From: Selaginella moellendorffii
Taxonomy: Eukaryota; Streptophyta; Lycopodiopsida; Selaginellales; Selaginellaceae
Direction: 5' to 3'
Length of the DNA stretch: 64,000 nucleotides
Assembly: GCF_000143415.4 (NCBI RefSeq)
Contig: NW_003314282.1
Span: 577,153 to 641,152 of the forward strand
Shown in pieces: positions 44,960-55,276 of the stretch; the stretch's first letter is position 1, and the number at the start of each line of letters is the position of its first letter. Position numbers and translations under genes: made by a program. A model generated the notes under the pieces. The model was not told the origin of the DNA and made no database searches. It saw nothing but the letters and a program-made list of their open reading frames with translations.

Positions 44960-45559
44960 TTTCTGAGGTTTTTCATTATCCATAACAACATAATGCTAGC
45001 CGTCCCTCAGCATACCACCATCAGAAAAGCTTTTGTCTATGTATTGCTGAGAGTAGTGACAGGTATTTTGCTGGCTCCTATTCGACTACAACATGGTTGA
45101 TGAAGCACTTTGGTTAGAAAAACCTATAAAAGAAGTAAACAGATTAGAGCTTTAGAAATGTGAAGTCATCATAGGTATTACAGCATCCCTTGCAGATAAG
45201 CAGGATTGACATCCCGTGCACTTCACCCACAATAGATCACTCCCAGTATCAACAATATTTTTCAGAGTTTGGCTATGATTTTCCAATTGTCTTTCCATAT
45301 AGTAAGAACTGCAATCTCAAATGATGAAAACAAGTATCAAAAAAGTGAAAGAAACAGTGCTCAAGAGAAGTATAGCCTATATATCCCTTGGGCTCGTTTG
45401 CCATTGTCCTCGAGAACATGCCAAGGCCTCTCTTTCCAGTTTGCTTGCTTGATCCCTGCAACTTGGAGAACCTGTGCTTGAGTTTGAAGCACCATTCACG
45501 CCATGAAGAAAAAGGACCAAAACACAAAGTCTCAGAAGAACAATCAGGCAATGCTTCAT
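44960..45559 (-). pseudogene. Aspartic protease pseudogene (paralogue of 12766-14514)
   Basis: Minus-strand remains of the first three exons of the nepenthesin-like protease, in order. There is a signal-peptide-like start at 45559 (MKHCLIVLLRLCVLVLFLHG). After a frame change comes the prosegment FKLKHRFSKLQGSSKQTGKR. Exon 2 (45308-45182) has YYMERQ, then VDTGSDLLWVKCTGCQSCLS, still with its acceptor and active-site Asp. An exon 3 remnant (YIDKSFSDGGMLRDG-stop-HYVV, to about 44976) follows. The frameshift in exon 1, the in-frame TAG in exon 3 and the absence of exons 4-9 show that it is dead. Confidence 0.75.
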
Positions 45560-45705
45560 TTAAAACAAACTCCTTTCCTTTATAATCCTTATTAGTCCCC
45601 AAAACAAGGATTTCTAACATACTAGTTTTATTGATCTACAAATGATGGAGAGGCTCTAAACTAAAAATGGAACCCTTTCTTCTCATCGTCCTTGTCCTTG
45701 TGCTT

Positions 45706-45996
45706 TTAATCTTCATGATTTATAGACTTCTTTCTACAGATGTTGATATTGATGTTGATGTTGTTGTTGTTATTCTTGTTGCTCCTCTTGTGCTTGTGAG
45801 ACCCATGGACTGGAGGACCTCCATCTTCATGATCATGGTCTCCATCCTCATGATCATGATCATCCATCTCAGGAGGATGCATTAGAGAACTGGATGCTGG
45901 TGCAATACTATTGTTCAAAGACAAGAGCTCCCTTCTACCCAAAGAAGAAGAAGAAGACACAGCTATCTGGAAAGTGGCAAAGGCGAAAACTAGAAA
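45706..45996 (-). CDS. Small His/Asp/Asn-rich ORF, uncertain
   Basis: About 96 codons reading LFLVFAFATFQIAVSSSSS (signal-peptide-like), then a DDHDHEDGDHDHEDGG stretch and an Asn/Ile run. There is no in-frame ATG at its head: TGA lies just upstream, so it would need an upstream exon. It lies between the protease pseudogene and phytochelatin synthase. The repetitive C-terminal half may be microsatellite-derived. No family recognised. Confidence 0.25.
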   Translation of the reverse strand, partial: FLVFAFATFQIAVSSSSSLGRRELLSLNNSIAPASSSLMHPPEMDDHDHEDGDHDHEDGGPPVHGSHKHKRSNKNNNNNINININICRKKSINHED

Positions 45997-46156
45997 CAAC
46001 TTTCATTATTGTGGTAGTGATTAATGGAGCTCAATCAACTCTTGCTGAATAATCTTTAGACCTTGCAGGCCTTATATATTATGTTATATTCCAGCATGCA
46101 TTGCCAAGTGGTTGAATGCTTAATGCATTCACCCATTAATATTATAAACATGTAAT

Positions 46157-46229
46157 GTCAGTATGGCCAAGCGGTCTAACGTGACAGACTTGCCTCTCTA
46201 GGGTGCGGGTTCAAATCCCAATTCTGACA
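46157..46229 (+). pseudogene. tRNA-Leu-like pseudogene, internally deleted
   Basis: Begins GTCAGTATGGCCAAGCGGTC and ends GGTTCAAATCCC + AATTCTGACA, close to plant tRNA-Leu at both ends. The acceptor stem GTCAGTA/TTCTGAC pairs with one mismatch. The middle (CAGACTTGCCTCTCTAGGGTGC) lacks about ten bases, including most of the anticodon loop and the 3' side of the anticodon stem, so no functional anticodon arm can form. Class II tRNA-Leu is normally about 82-85 nt; this is 73. Confidence 0.6.
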
Positions 46230-46727
46230 TGAATATGTTTTAGCTTTATACTTATTCACATTCAAGAACAAGAAAACGTTAACTAAATCATAACGTTTTA
46301 TCTAGAAACCAAAATAATTTGCACGGATCTATCACTTCAAAGATAAAAAGCAGTGAAATCAAGTAAACAAACAAACGTCTAAAACACTTAAAAGACAGCA
46401 AGAAGATAGAATCATGAGCATTTTGAGATTCATCTACTCCTTCCATGTCTCATTCTCGATCCCAAGGCATAGATTTGCTCCTTTAGGACCGCAAATGCCT
46501 CCACTTCCAAAATGTGGTTTCTTCTTTCCAAATCCCCAGTCAAGGCATTTGGTGTTGGAAAGGAAGTTCTCCACAATCGAGAGAACCCTAGAAAGGTTTA
46601 AAGGTAAAAAAGTTCTTCCTTCACTGCTGGGAGTAAGACGGCGCTCTTAGGCATCATCCAATCTCTTTGGGGTATGATACCTGGTAAATGCTGCGCTACG
46701 TGCGCTCATCACTACATTGACCCCATA

Positions 46728-46736
46728 AACCCTAGA
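46728..46736 (+). promoter_or_regulatory. telo-box-like AAACCCTAG in the phytochelatin synthase leader
   Basis: AAACCCTAG lies 16 bp before the ATG. telo-boxes near plant transcription starts are associated with growth-linked expression. Here it mainly supports placing the 5' UTR just before ATG 46752. Confidence 0.4.
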
Positions 46737-46751
46737 GCTCCTAGGGCGGCG

Positions 46752-48603
46752 ATGGCGGCAGTGGCGGGGCTCTACCGCCGCGTTCTTCCTCTTCCGGGCA
46801 TCGATTTCACCTGTCGCGAGGGCAAGGTAAGGCGCCGTGATCAGCGTTTGATCGCGATCGATGCGTATCTCTCGCGCAGGAAATATTTCGCGAGGCTCTC
46901 GAGGATGGAACCATGGAGGGATTCTTCAAGCTGATCGCGCATTTCCAGACGCAGGCTGAGCCGGCATTTTGTGGCCTTGCCTCTTTGTCCATGGTGCTCA
47001 ACTCGCTGTCCATCGATCCAGGAAGAAAATGGAAAGGTACACAGTTTGTTCTTTCTTTCTTTGCCACCTCCATAGATATTTTTCTTTCTTCCACCTTACA
47101 AGCTTTCTTTGCAGGACCGTGGAGATGGTTTGATGAATCGATGCTGGATTGCTGCGAGCCGCTGGAGAAAGTGAAGACTGATGGAATCTCTTTTGCCAAA
47201 GTTACGTGCTTGGGTGAGTGTTCCGGTGCAAGAGTGGAAGCAGTTCGAGCCAGCGAGAGCTCGCTGGAAGATTTCCGCAGCGTTGTGAAGAAATGTTGCT
47301 CGTCGGAGGACGAGCACTTGATTGCATCATACAACCGGCAGCCTTTGAAGCAGGTACTTTGTTTGTGGTCTTCGTTGCAACAGTTAAAACAGCTTAGAAT
47401 TGACTGGAACTTTTTTTTCTTTGAGACTGGCACTGGACATTTCTCACCGATCGGTGGCTACCACGAGCGAAGAGACATGGCTTTGATTCTGGACGTGGCA
47501 AGATTCAAATATCCTCCACACTGGGTGCCATTGAACGTGCTGTGGGACGCTGTAAACACCGTGGACGTATCAACTGGAAAATCGAGAGGGTAAGACGAGT
47601 ATTGCTTATTTTTTCTCCTCTCATGCACAACTTCATCCTGCAGGTTCATGGTTGTTACAAAGCGAAGCGAACCACCTTCACTCTTGTTTACTTCGGTGAG
47701 TGAACATTAAATTCATTTGCTGATCAAGAATCGCGTAAAACTTGTTACTCTCTTGCAGTCTTGCAAAGTCGAGAACTGGAGGGATGTTTCTAGATTTCTC
47801 AGCCAGGAACTCCGTGTAGTTGTGCGCAATGCAAAGGTGACAAGTGTCGAGGATGTCTTCTCCGCTATTCTCGAAACCTTTCCGGGCAAGGTAACCGGGT
47901 TTGTGAAATGGATAGTGGAGGTGAGGAGATCGAACGATGAATCTGGCAAACTGGACAACGATGAAATGCAGCGATTGACTCTTAAGGTCGGTTCATTTGA
48001 CAGCAAAACTGATCATCTGCAACTTTTCTATTTCTCCTGTCTTGTAGACAAACGTACTAAATCAGCTACGGAGCACAGATATGTACAAGCGGCTGGCTGG
48101 ATGGCTCAAGTCGACCCCGTCGTGCCCGTGCGCACTGTCTGAAAAGAGTCTCACAGACGAAGTTGGCGAGGCATCGTGCCAAGGAAAGAGCCTGCTGTGT
48201 GGCGGACTGCATAAATCCAAGAGCTGTGCGAGCTGCGTGAGCTGCAAGAGAATGACAAGGACCACCGACGGCCAGGGTGCTGGCGTTCTTATCGGCGATG
48301 GCGGGGTCAAGGATGGCAACGTGCAAGTGATAGTCCCAACTGGTTCGTGCGAATTACACCCGACGCCCGTCGATGTTGTGACTGTACTCCTGCTCGCGCA
48401 GCCCAGCGAGACGTGGTCAGAGATCCCCAATTCGGAAGTGAGATTGGAGTTTGTCAACTTGGGTGCAACAGACAAGCTTCCAGATTTGCTTCAACTGGAG
48501 GTAGCGGAATGGCTTCCTAGATCTTTGGGGCTAATTTTCTCTCCTTCTCCAGGTTGTACACCTGCAGAGGCAGCTGCGAGTGCTCAACTGTAGCGACGAA
48601 TGA
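46752..48603 (+). CDS. PCS1: Phytochelatin synthase
   Basis: Makes heavy-metal-binding phytochelatins from glutathione (gamma-Glu-Cys dipeptidyl transfer) in the cytosol. Eight exons (46752-46826, 46880-47036, 47115-47353, 47426-47589, 47644-47695, 47759-47986, 48048-48500, 48553-48603) give 472 aa. With this start and splicing the catalytic triad falls at C56 (AFCGLAS), H162 ([13 protein letters not shown]) and D180 ([15 protein letters not shown]), the same numbers as in the Arabidopsis enzyme, which supports the model. The variable C-terminal domain is Cys-rich ([27 protein letters not shown]), thought to help sense metals. The last exon gives [16 protein letters not shown]; reading through intron 7 gives a poorer tail. 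An in-frame ATG at 46674 exists but would add an unlikely leader. The gene converges on the B3 gene with 159 bp between stops. Confidence 0.96.
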
Positions 48604-48762
48604 ACTGGGGAAAAGAAAACGAGAAAGAACTCCAAGCGAGAAACCATGAAACTCTTATGAACTTTGAACTTTCCTCCCTGCAGTGCCTACAGTGAGCTCC
48701 TTCCTTGCTGTGTTAACAAAACTGGAACTACGAACTATCTGCCAGACCTCTTTAAAGAAGTT

Positions 48763-49830
48763 TTAAAGTACGAGCTTGTGAATCGGGTTGGCTCTGAGGT
48801 CCACTCCGAAGAGCCGTGTCCCTCCCGAGACAGCCGCTTCCTCTTCGTCGTCCTCATCAGAAGACGAGTGATGCGACGAAAGGGTGAGCATTTCATTCGA
48901 TCTGCTGCTCGCATTGACTGCAGTCGCTGGTGCTGGTGTTGCAGGCGAGACCGGAAAATGCGAGGACAAGTGCTGCTGCTGCTGCTGCTCGTGCTGCTGA
49001 TCGAAAGCTTCGTCCCCGGGAAGCGGGGCGAAAGCCGCTCGACCGGAAGTCGGCCTCTTGCGACAATTGATGTAGAGTTCGTGACGAGCGCCTCGCTCAA
49101 AGGAGATGATGTCCCCAGCCTGGAGATCTTTATCCTTGACGAAACGTATCCATCCCTTGGTGAGGACATAGCTCTGGCTGCTACTCCAGTAAGAGTAGCG
49201 GAACCACCACAGCTCTCGACTTACAACGTCCTGGAAGGAGAGGAGGCGGCCTTTCTTTCGCAGGCAGGGATCCAGTGGGAACCACCTCTCGGCGTGCTGC
49301 TTGGGAATGACCAACCTGTTGAGCTTTCCAACATCGCTGGGAGTGACAACTTTGTAGAAGAGGTGCTCGTGAGCTGCTGCCCCTCCTCCGGTTGCTGGAG
49401 ATCTCGCTTGATCATGGTACGTGTGCTGTGGTGATTTTAATGGATTCAACTTATCAGATTGGTGGTGATGCCAATTAGAGGCGTGCTGCTGCTGCTGCTG
49501 CTGGATCGAGTGAAACTCACCACCACTGGCGAAGCTCATCCTGGAGAGTAAGCTTTCCTGACGACTCTTTTCTTTCAAAGCCTGGAGATTGCTAAAGAGC
49601 TGCTGCTGTTGCTGCTGGACAGTGTAAGCCGGAGGAGGAGGAGAGAGGTGGAGCTGCTGCTGGTAGTGGTGGAGTCCATAAAAGGAGCGCTGCTGCTGGA
49701 GCGAGGAAGAATCATACAAGCAAGCATCGTGCTCGTGATCCTGGGCCGCCGGTAACACCATCCCTCCACACTTTTGCCTCTTTCCTTCTCTCGCAGACGC
49801 TAACCCCCAGTTCAATGCAAACAGGCCCAT
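48763..49830 (-). CDS. B3-domain transcription factor, NGATHA/RAV-like, with repression motif
   Basis: Predicted nuclear DNA-binding regulator. Single exon, 355 aa from ATG 49830. The B3 domain is at about residues 155-258: [61 protein letters not shown]. The N-terminus is rich in Gln and His runs, and an acidic patch (SSDEDDEEE) precedes the C-terminal RLFGVDL (339-345), the R/KLFGV-type motif linked to repression in RAV and NGA proteins. No AP2 domain is present, which favours the NGATHA type over full RAV. A TATA-like box lies at about 50186-50198 (minus strand). It is the near-twin of the B3 gene at 55277-56542, transcribed divergently. Confidence 0.94.
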   Translation of the reverse strand: MGLFALNWGLASAREGKRQKCGGMVLPAAQDHEHDACLYDSSSLQQQRSFYGLHHYQQQLHLSPPPPAYTVQQQQQQLFSNLQALKEKSRQESLLSRMSFASGGEFHSIQQQQQQHASNWHHHQSDKLNPLKSPQHTYHDQARSPATGGGAAAHEHLFYKVVTPSDVGKLNRLVIPKQHAERWFPLDPCLRKKGRLLSFQDVVSRELWWFRYSYWSSSQSYVLTKGWIRFVKDKDLQAGDIISFERGARHELYINCRKRPTSGRAAFAPLPGDEAFDQQHEQQQQQHLSSHFPVSPATPAPATAVNASSRSNEMLTLSSHHSSSDEDDEEEAAVSGGTRLFGVDLRANPIHKLVL

Positions 49831-50185
49831 TGCGCGCTTCTCTCCTTTCTCTCGCGACTCTCTCGGCCGACACGACTGGACGACTCAGCAGCACTGCATC
49901 GATCGAGATCTCTCTCTCTCGAGGAGAGAGAGCAAAGAGAGAAAAAGAACGATAGAACAGAAAAAGAGGAGCGAGACTCTCTCTCGTGTGCACAGCTTCC
50001 TCGTAAGTAATCTTGCTGCTAGTTTGCGCGACACATTTGAATGAATGAATGACGCTTTGAGTTTGGAGCCAGGTAGGAAAAGAAGCGCTCAAGGGGAGCA
50101 CTGGCCGACACGCACGACACCGCTACTCCCACACCAACACATTGGTACTTGTCTGTCCCTCCTCCCTCCTCTCCATCCACCATCG

Positions 50186-50198
50186 CCTTTTATATTGC
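50186..50198 (-). promoter_or_regulatory. TATA box of the minus-strand B3 gene
   Basis: Minus-strand AATATAAAAGGCG, about 360 bp before ATG 49830, in a C/T-rich promoter. The implied 5' UTR is about 330 bp. Confidence 0.55.
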
Positions 50199-53100
50199 CG
50201 GTTAGACAGGCACTGGAAGATGAAAGGAACGCTCGCTCGCTTCGCTCACTCTTAAGAACACGAGAACACACAGCACTGATGATGATGAACGAAGCAAAGC
50301 CAAAAAAAAAAGCGAGGAAGAAGGCGAAGAAGAACGAGGACGAAGACGTGATTTGCGTCGTTGAATACGTATTGCTTTGTAAGGCGGCACTGCAAATAAA
50401 TAGTATTTGTATTCATTCATTCATTCATGTTGGTTTGTTTGTTGTCTCCTCGCTTAAATTTCTCTCTCTGTTTTTGACAGTCTTTTTTACGCGTAGAAAA
50501 CATTGAATAAAAGTGGAAAGGATTTTTCCCCTGGTGTCAGCTGCGAAAAAAAATGGTTTTTTTTTGCGGAAGGAAGATTTAAAAAGCGAGAAAGAATATA
50601 TGGAAATGGATGGATGAGTGAGTGAATGAATGAGCTCAGCTTATCAGTTGCTCATAACGCTACATTCTCACAGGCTTTAAAGCGCGCTGTGTTTGTATAC
50701 ACATTAATGGATTTGCTCCCTGCCTGGCGATGGCTGCTGTGGCTGTGCTGTGTGATTAAATTCTAAAATATACCACCCAGTGTACAGAGGATTTCAATCG
50801 ATCGCGCCCCCCAGCCAGGGATTAAAAATCTTTCTTTTTCTTGTTTGTTCTTTGCCTCTGTCTTGCTCGCTCACGGGCCGTCCCGTTTGGAGGAGAAACG
50901 AGCGAGCTTTGTGCGTGAATTTGGGGCCATACTTATCGCTCGATCATGCCATACGTTGTTTTCTACGCTGGCGAGAGATGCATGACTGGGCTTTCCTGGC
51001 AACAAATGCGCGAGGTCAACGGGGATTTCGCCCTTCCACGGGAAAGATTCATCACAGCAAAAACAGAGGAAGATAAGCATTAATGTGGAGTTTTGTGTGA
51101 TCAATTCCATTCAATCAGGGCTTCGATCGACCAATTTCCATCCGAACCTTGTCCAATTCCCTCTGGATTTTAAGGGCGAGAAGGCTGCCGCTGTTGCTGC
51201 GCGAATTCATTGCGAAAAATGCTCCTTGTCTCTTGTCAACTTGTCACCGCAGCAAGACATTTTTGGGCGCGGGAAGCTCAACGCGAGGCACGCCAAACGG
51301 ACAAAAGCCCACATTGATTCGCCCATTTGGGTCGTATTGGGTTGTCTTAATTTCTCAAATGGAGGCAGGCACGATGGCGATCGATCGATGGGAAGCTAGC
51401 TTATTTACTTTTAAGTCTCGTCGGGATTAGCAACGCGAGCGCGAGGAGAGAGGGAGTGGCTTTCACACATCTGGAGTGGCAGTAGCTTCATAAAAAGGTG
51501 CGTAGTGTCTTATAAGCATACTTGGGTGGGTTTAGCTCTCCTCTCTCTCTCTCTCTCTCTCGCTGTGTTTTTTATTTCTTTCTTTCGTATCTTTTGGAAG
51601 TAAGAACAGCAAATCTGTTCCATATCCCCAGGTAAAACCTCTCCTATAAGCTATACGCTACGACAGTATAGCTACTTACACACTGGATTATCAATCCCTC
51701 GCCGGCTTCGTGCTACTTGTGATAGCGAAAGCCGATCGAGATCACTGCTTATGCATGGATTTTGTTTTGATTTGGCCTACCGAAGTCAGCTTGATTTTTT
51801 CGATCTTTTGCAAAGCAGGCATGCGAGTTCGATGGCCTTGAGTTAGTTCCTTGAGTGTTTATCCAATTTCACGAGCTTGAGCTTGCATAAATCTGGTTTT
51901 TTTTGGAAGTTCTTCTCTGGATCCATCTTAGATCATCTCAGTCAAAGACTTCTCAAATTGGTCCACGCTTTCTCGCTCTGGTCGTTGGGATGTTGAGATG
52001 AGTCCATTTCATTCATCATCAGCGAGCAGCTTCTGCCGAAAAGAACCGAGAGAGAAAAACCGAAACTAAGCTTGGAGAAATCACTCCACCTATCTGCGTG
52101 TGTGCGAGTGTGTGGTAGTTTTCAGTAGGCGTCCACAGCCTAGGCGCTGCCAAGCGAAACGAGTCAAACTCCGTCTTGAATGATAAGCCTACTCCTTGCG
52201 GTGGTATAACTGGTTTGTTGCTTGGATTTTCATTTGGGCGATGGTGGCTGTTTGGAGGCATTTGGATGGAGCCATCGTCCTCGTCTCTCGTCTCGTTCGC
52301 GTTCGTCCACCTACATAATCTCTTTTTTACTCGTTTTCTCGTTGGGAAGGAAGCTATAGTTACTTCGGAAAGAAAAACTGTAGAAAAATCTTTCTCACTG
52401 CTTGGTTTCTCGTGTGTAGTGCGACTGCGACTCGAGGAATGGGCGAGCTGGAGCTTTCACCACTTGATGAACTTCTCTGTCGAACTAGGTATCATCACAC
52501 ACCACCACAACGCACACCACAGACAAAACTTAAGAACTCGGTTGTTTTCTCCTTGCCTCAAACATTTAAGCAGGCCACTCATACGATGGAGATGTCTTGG
52601 CAGAAGCAGTAGTGTAGCAGTCAAATATATCGCACTGGTAAGCAGTTTCTTCCTCAGTCAAGGTCTCTCGTATCATCAAGTTCTCATCCATCATCAAGTT
52701 CCCCAAAACTTTTATAACTTTCCACTTCTTCCAGCTTGGTATGCTTTCCAAAACCATCATTCTGGGGAGTGATGATTCCGATTCAACCTTTGCTCCTCCT
52801 CGGTCTCCCACGTACTCGTGTTGCTCTCTCGATCGACTGATCCTTGATGGTTGAAACAAGGAGAGGATTCGCAGGAAGGTCCGTCCTGGCCGTGCTTTAA
52901 AAGATTTCCATGCCTCGGACGTACTTACTTGGAGGAATGAATGCTCTATGCAGGCAGGGGCAAGCAAACAAGGATCATTTTGGCACATGAAGTGCGTTTA
53001 GCTTTAACTCCGGTTGCCAGATCCTCCGAGAATCCTCCAAAGAAAGAGGTAAAAAAGAGTTTTTTTTCTTTTCCTAGGCAGGAAAAAGCGAGTTATTCTT

Positions 53101-53884
53101 CCTTTTTCAGAAGGAAAAAAATAAAATGGAGAGAATAATTTCACTCAGTTGTTCGTGTGGCAGATCGTCCCATTCATGGCCTCTGTACTTGCTCGCCTAT
53201 CACGGCTGTTCAAACTCTGCCTTGCTGCTCAGATACGGTATAAATACGGGGCTGGCTGCCTGGCGGACACTGTATCAGGTGCGGACATGGATTGGATGTC
53301 TAACAAGACAAAAACGTATACACTACGGTCAGTCTGAAGGATTTGGTTTTTTCTTTTTCCGATGATCTTATCCTCAGCTAAACTCCAAACTTTTCTCGCA
53401 TGAACATACGAGATCTTTGCGAAAACTTGAGCTTTTCTTGTAAAATCTCTCTAACTCAAGCCCTTTCTTTTCATTGCAGGAGGAGGGTTCAAAGATTTTG
53501 CGAGTACTTTGCCTACGTACCAAGTTGAAACACTCGAAAAACAGGAGGGGAGGCGTTTGAGACAAGTAAGTGAAGTTATGACCCTTAAGTAGTGCGTGCG
53601 TGCGGCGCTTGTTTGTTTGTTTTTGCTTGATTTCACTTGATCGATCATAGCTTTTCTCCTGGTTGAGTGTTGCATTATATCCCGCCATGATCGTCTTAAG
53701 CTAACCACAGTACTTCCCCTACCTCTCTAGAGAGCTAAGCCAGGTTTGCTCGTTTCACTTGAATGTAACTCCAGCTTTGCTTGCAGTGCCTGGTTTGAGA
53801 GCTTTAATATTATCCCGTCATGATCGTCTCTAGCTAAGAAATCACAGTACTTGTCCTAGAGCTCCTCGAACTTCCTTCTAAGCT

Positions 53885-53909
53885 GGAGAGAGAGAGAGAG
53901 AGAGAGAGA
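53885..53909. repeat. (AG)n microsatellite
   Basis: Uninterrupted GA/AG run in the B3 intergenic region. Confidence 0.9.
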
Positions 53910-54607
53910 ACTCTAACACTCTTCTTTCCATAAGAGAGCTGCTTAAAGCTTGGAAGAGAACACACCACCACCACCACCACCACCTGGTTCTAGCTATCTA
54001 TGATCTATCGCTCCTGCCTGGGATAATGGATGCGAATCCAGAAATCTAGCAGTCCTGGGTTTGTGCCTATGCAGTAGCCTCCCAACAAAGTCCCCCCAGT
54101 CAGTCAGTCACTCACTCACACAAACAAAGCTCCTTGGAAAACTATTTGTTTGGTGTACTGTCTGGAGTGTCCATGTGTTTGCTCTTGGCTGTGCCTCTTT
54201 TGCCTGTGATCAGACTGCGCTTTGAAAGCCTCTTTTTGGATGGAAACTTGGACGAGTTTGGAGTGCGTGATCGTTTGAGAATCACTTGTTTGGTGGTGTC
54301 CCATGTGAAAATGTGGGGTCTTCTTCCATCTCTGAGCTGATACTTACAACCTGAGAGCTCTCTGAAGAGCTTCTCTCAGTTTTCCTTTTGCAAAAATATC
54401 CTTTTCCGAAAAAACAATTGCTTTTCTTGCATGGAGATGCCTTCTCTGAGCGGATGTTGTCCGAGTGCTCAGCTTTTTCCTAACTTCCCGTAAGCGCTGT
54501 TCTTCCAGTCGGCTTATAGTTCTCTCCAGGAACAGCAAGCTTTTTAAGTGGAACTTTGGTTCGACTTAATCAACCTGCGATGAGTGGAAGCCCCAGAGCT
54601 TGGATCA

Positions 54608-54675
54608 GTGTGTGTGTGTGTGAGTGAGTGAGAGAGAGAGAGAGAGAGAGAAAGAGAGTGAGTGTGAGTGAGATT
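54608..54675. repeat. GT / GAGT / GA compound microsatellite
   Basis: GTGTGTGTGTG then GAGTGAGTGAG then a long GA run, upstream of the plus-strand B3 gene and probably in or near its promoter. Confidence 0.9.
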
Positions 54676-54868
54676 GAGAGAGATACCCCTGGCTTCTCTC
54701 AATACTATGCTGTCCCTCTCCGCTAGAAAATCTAAGAGGTCTCCTCACTCTCTCTATCGCTGCTCTTGCTTGCTATACCTCTCCTCTCTCTCTCTCTCTC
54801 GATCTTCTTCTTCTTCTTCCTCTGAGTAGCAATGTTTCAAACTCACAGTGACCTTCTACACGGGCCTG

Positions 54869-54877
54869 TGTATATAA
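54869..54877 (+). promoter_or_regulatory. TATA box of the plus-strand B3 gene
   Basis: TGTATATAA about 400 bp before ATG 55277, mirroring the spacing in the divergent twin gene. Confidence 0.5.
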
Positions 54878-55276
54878 TCATCGTCTCTTTCTCTTTCTCT
54901 CCTTTTCTTTGTTGCCTTCTTCTTCTTTGTCTTCCATCTCTCTTTCGCTTTTCCAGGCAGTGAAAGTGGCCCTCTTCTGATGAATACCGCCAATTCTTTC
55001 GACGATCAACCATGAAAACTCGCTCTCTCCTTCTCTCCCTCTGGGATTAAGATTGGCTTTTTCTTTTCTAGATTTCGTAGAATGATTACCCGGCCGAGTG
55101 GTATACGTTTGGAACCTCTCCAGCTGAATTCCACTCACGCTTGAAAACCAAGTTCGTCTAGTGCTAGAACTTTTGGTTGCTTCATCTCTACTGCTGCTTC
55201 CCTGCCTCACAGCAGTATACTTCCTTCCTAGGTAGAGAAGCTCTCCTCTTTGGATTGTTTTCTTCCTCTCTCCTCG

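Larger units (their letters stand above)
49831..55276. other. 5.4-kb region between two divergent B3 genes; no gene recognised
   Basis: Long shared upstream region. It contains a TATA box for the minus-strand gene (50186-50198, AATATAAAAGGCG on the minus strand). A further TATAAATA lies at 53239-53246 (+). The plus-strand gene has a TATA box at 54869-54877 (TGTATATAA). Several microsatellites are present: CT near 51538-51560, AG near 53885-53909, CAC near 53960-53985, GAGT/GA near 54608-54675 and CT near 54783-54800. ORFs of up to 198 codons occur, but none has a recognisable domain or a mirrored counterpart. Parts are probably long 5' UTRs and regulatory DNA. Confidence 0.5.

Noticed and set aside
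46414-46650. 78-codon ORF just upstream of phytochelatin synthase.
   Set aside because: Probably promoter or leader sequence. It ends about 100 bp before the ATG and has no recognisable features.
52176-52772. 198-codon plus-strand ORF in the B3 intergenic region.
   Set aside because: No domain, unusual composition, overlapped by an antisense ORF, and no counterpart in the mirrored gene's upstream region. Treated as chance.
55080-55140. GGCCGAGTGGTATACG resembling a tRNA-Leu/Ser D arm.
   Set aside because: No matching T arm or acceptor stem at the right distance; it lies in the 5' UTR of a B3 gene.
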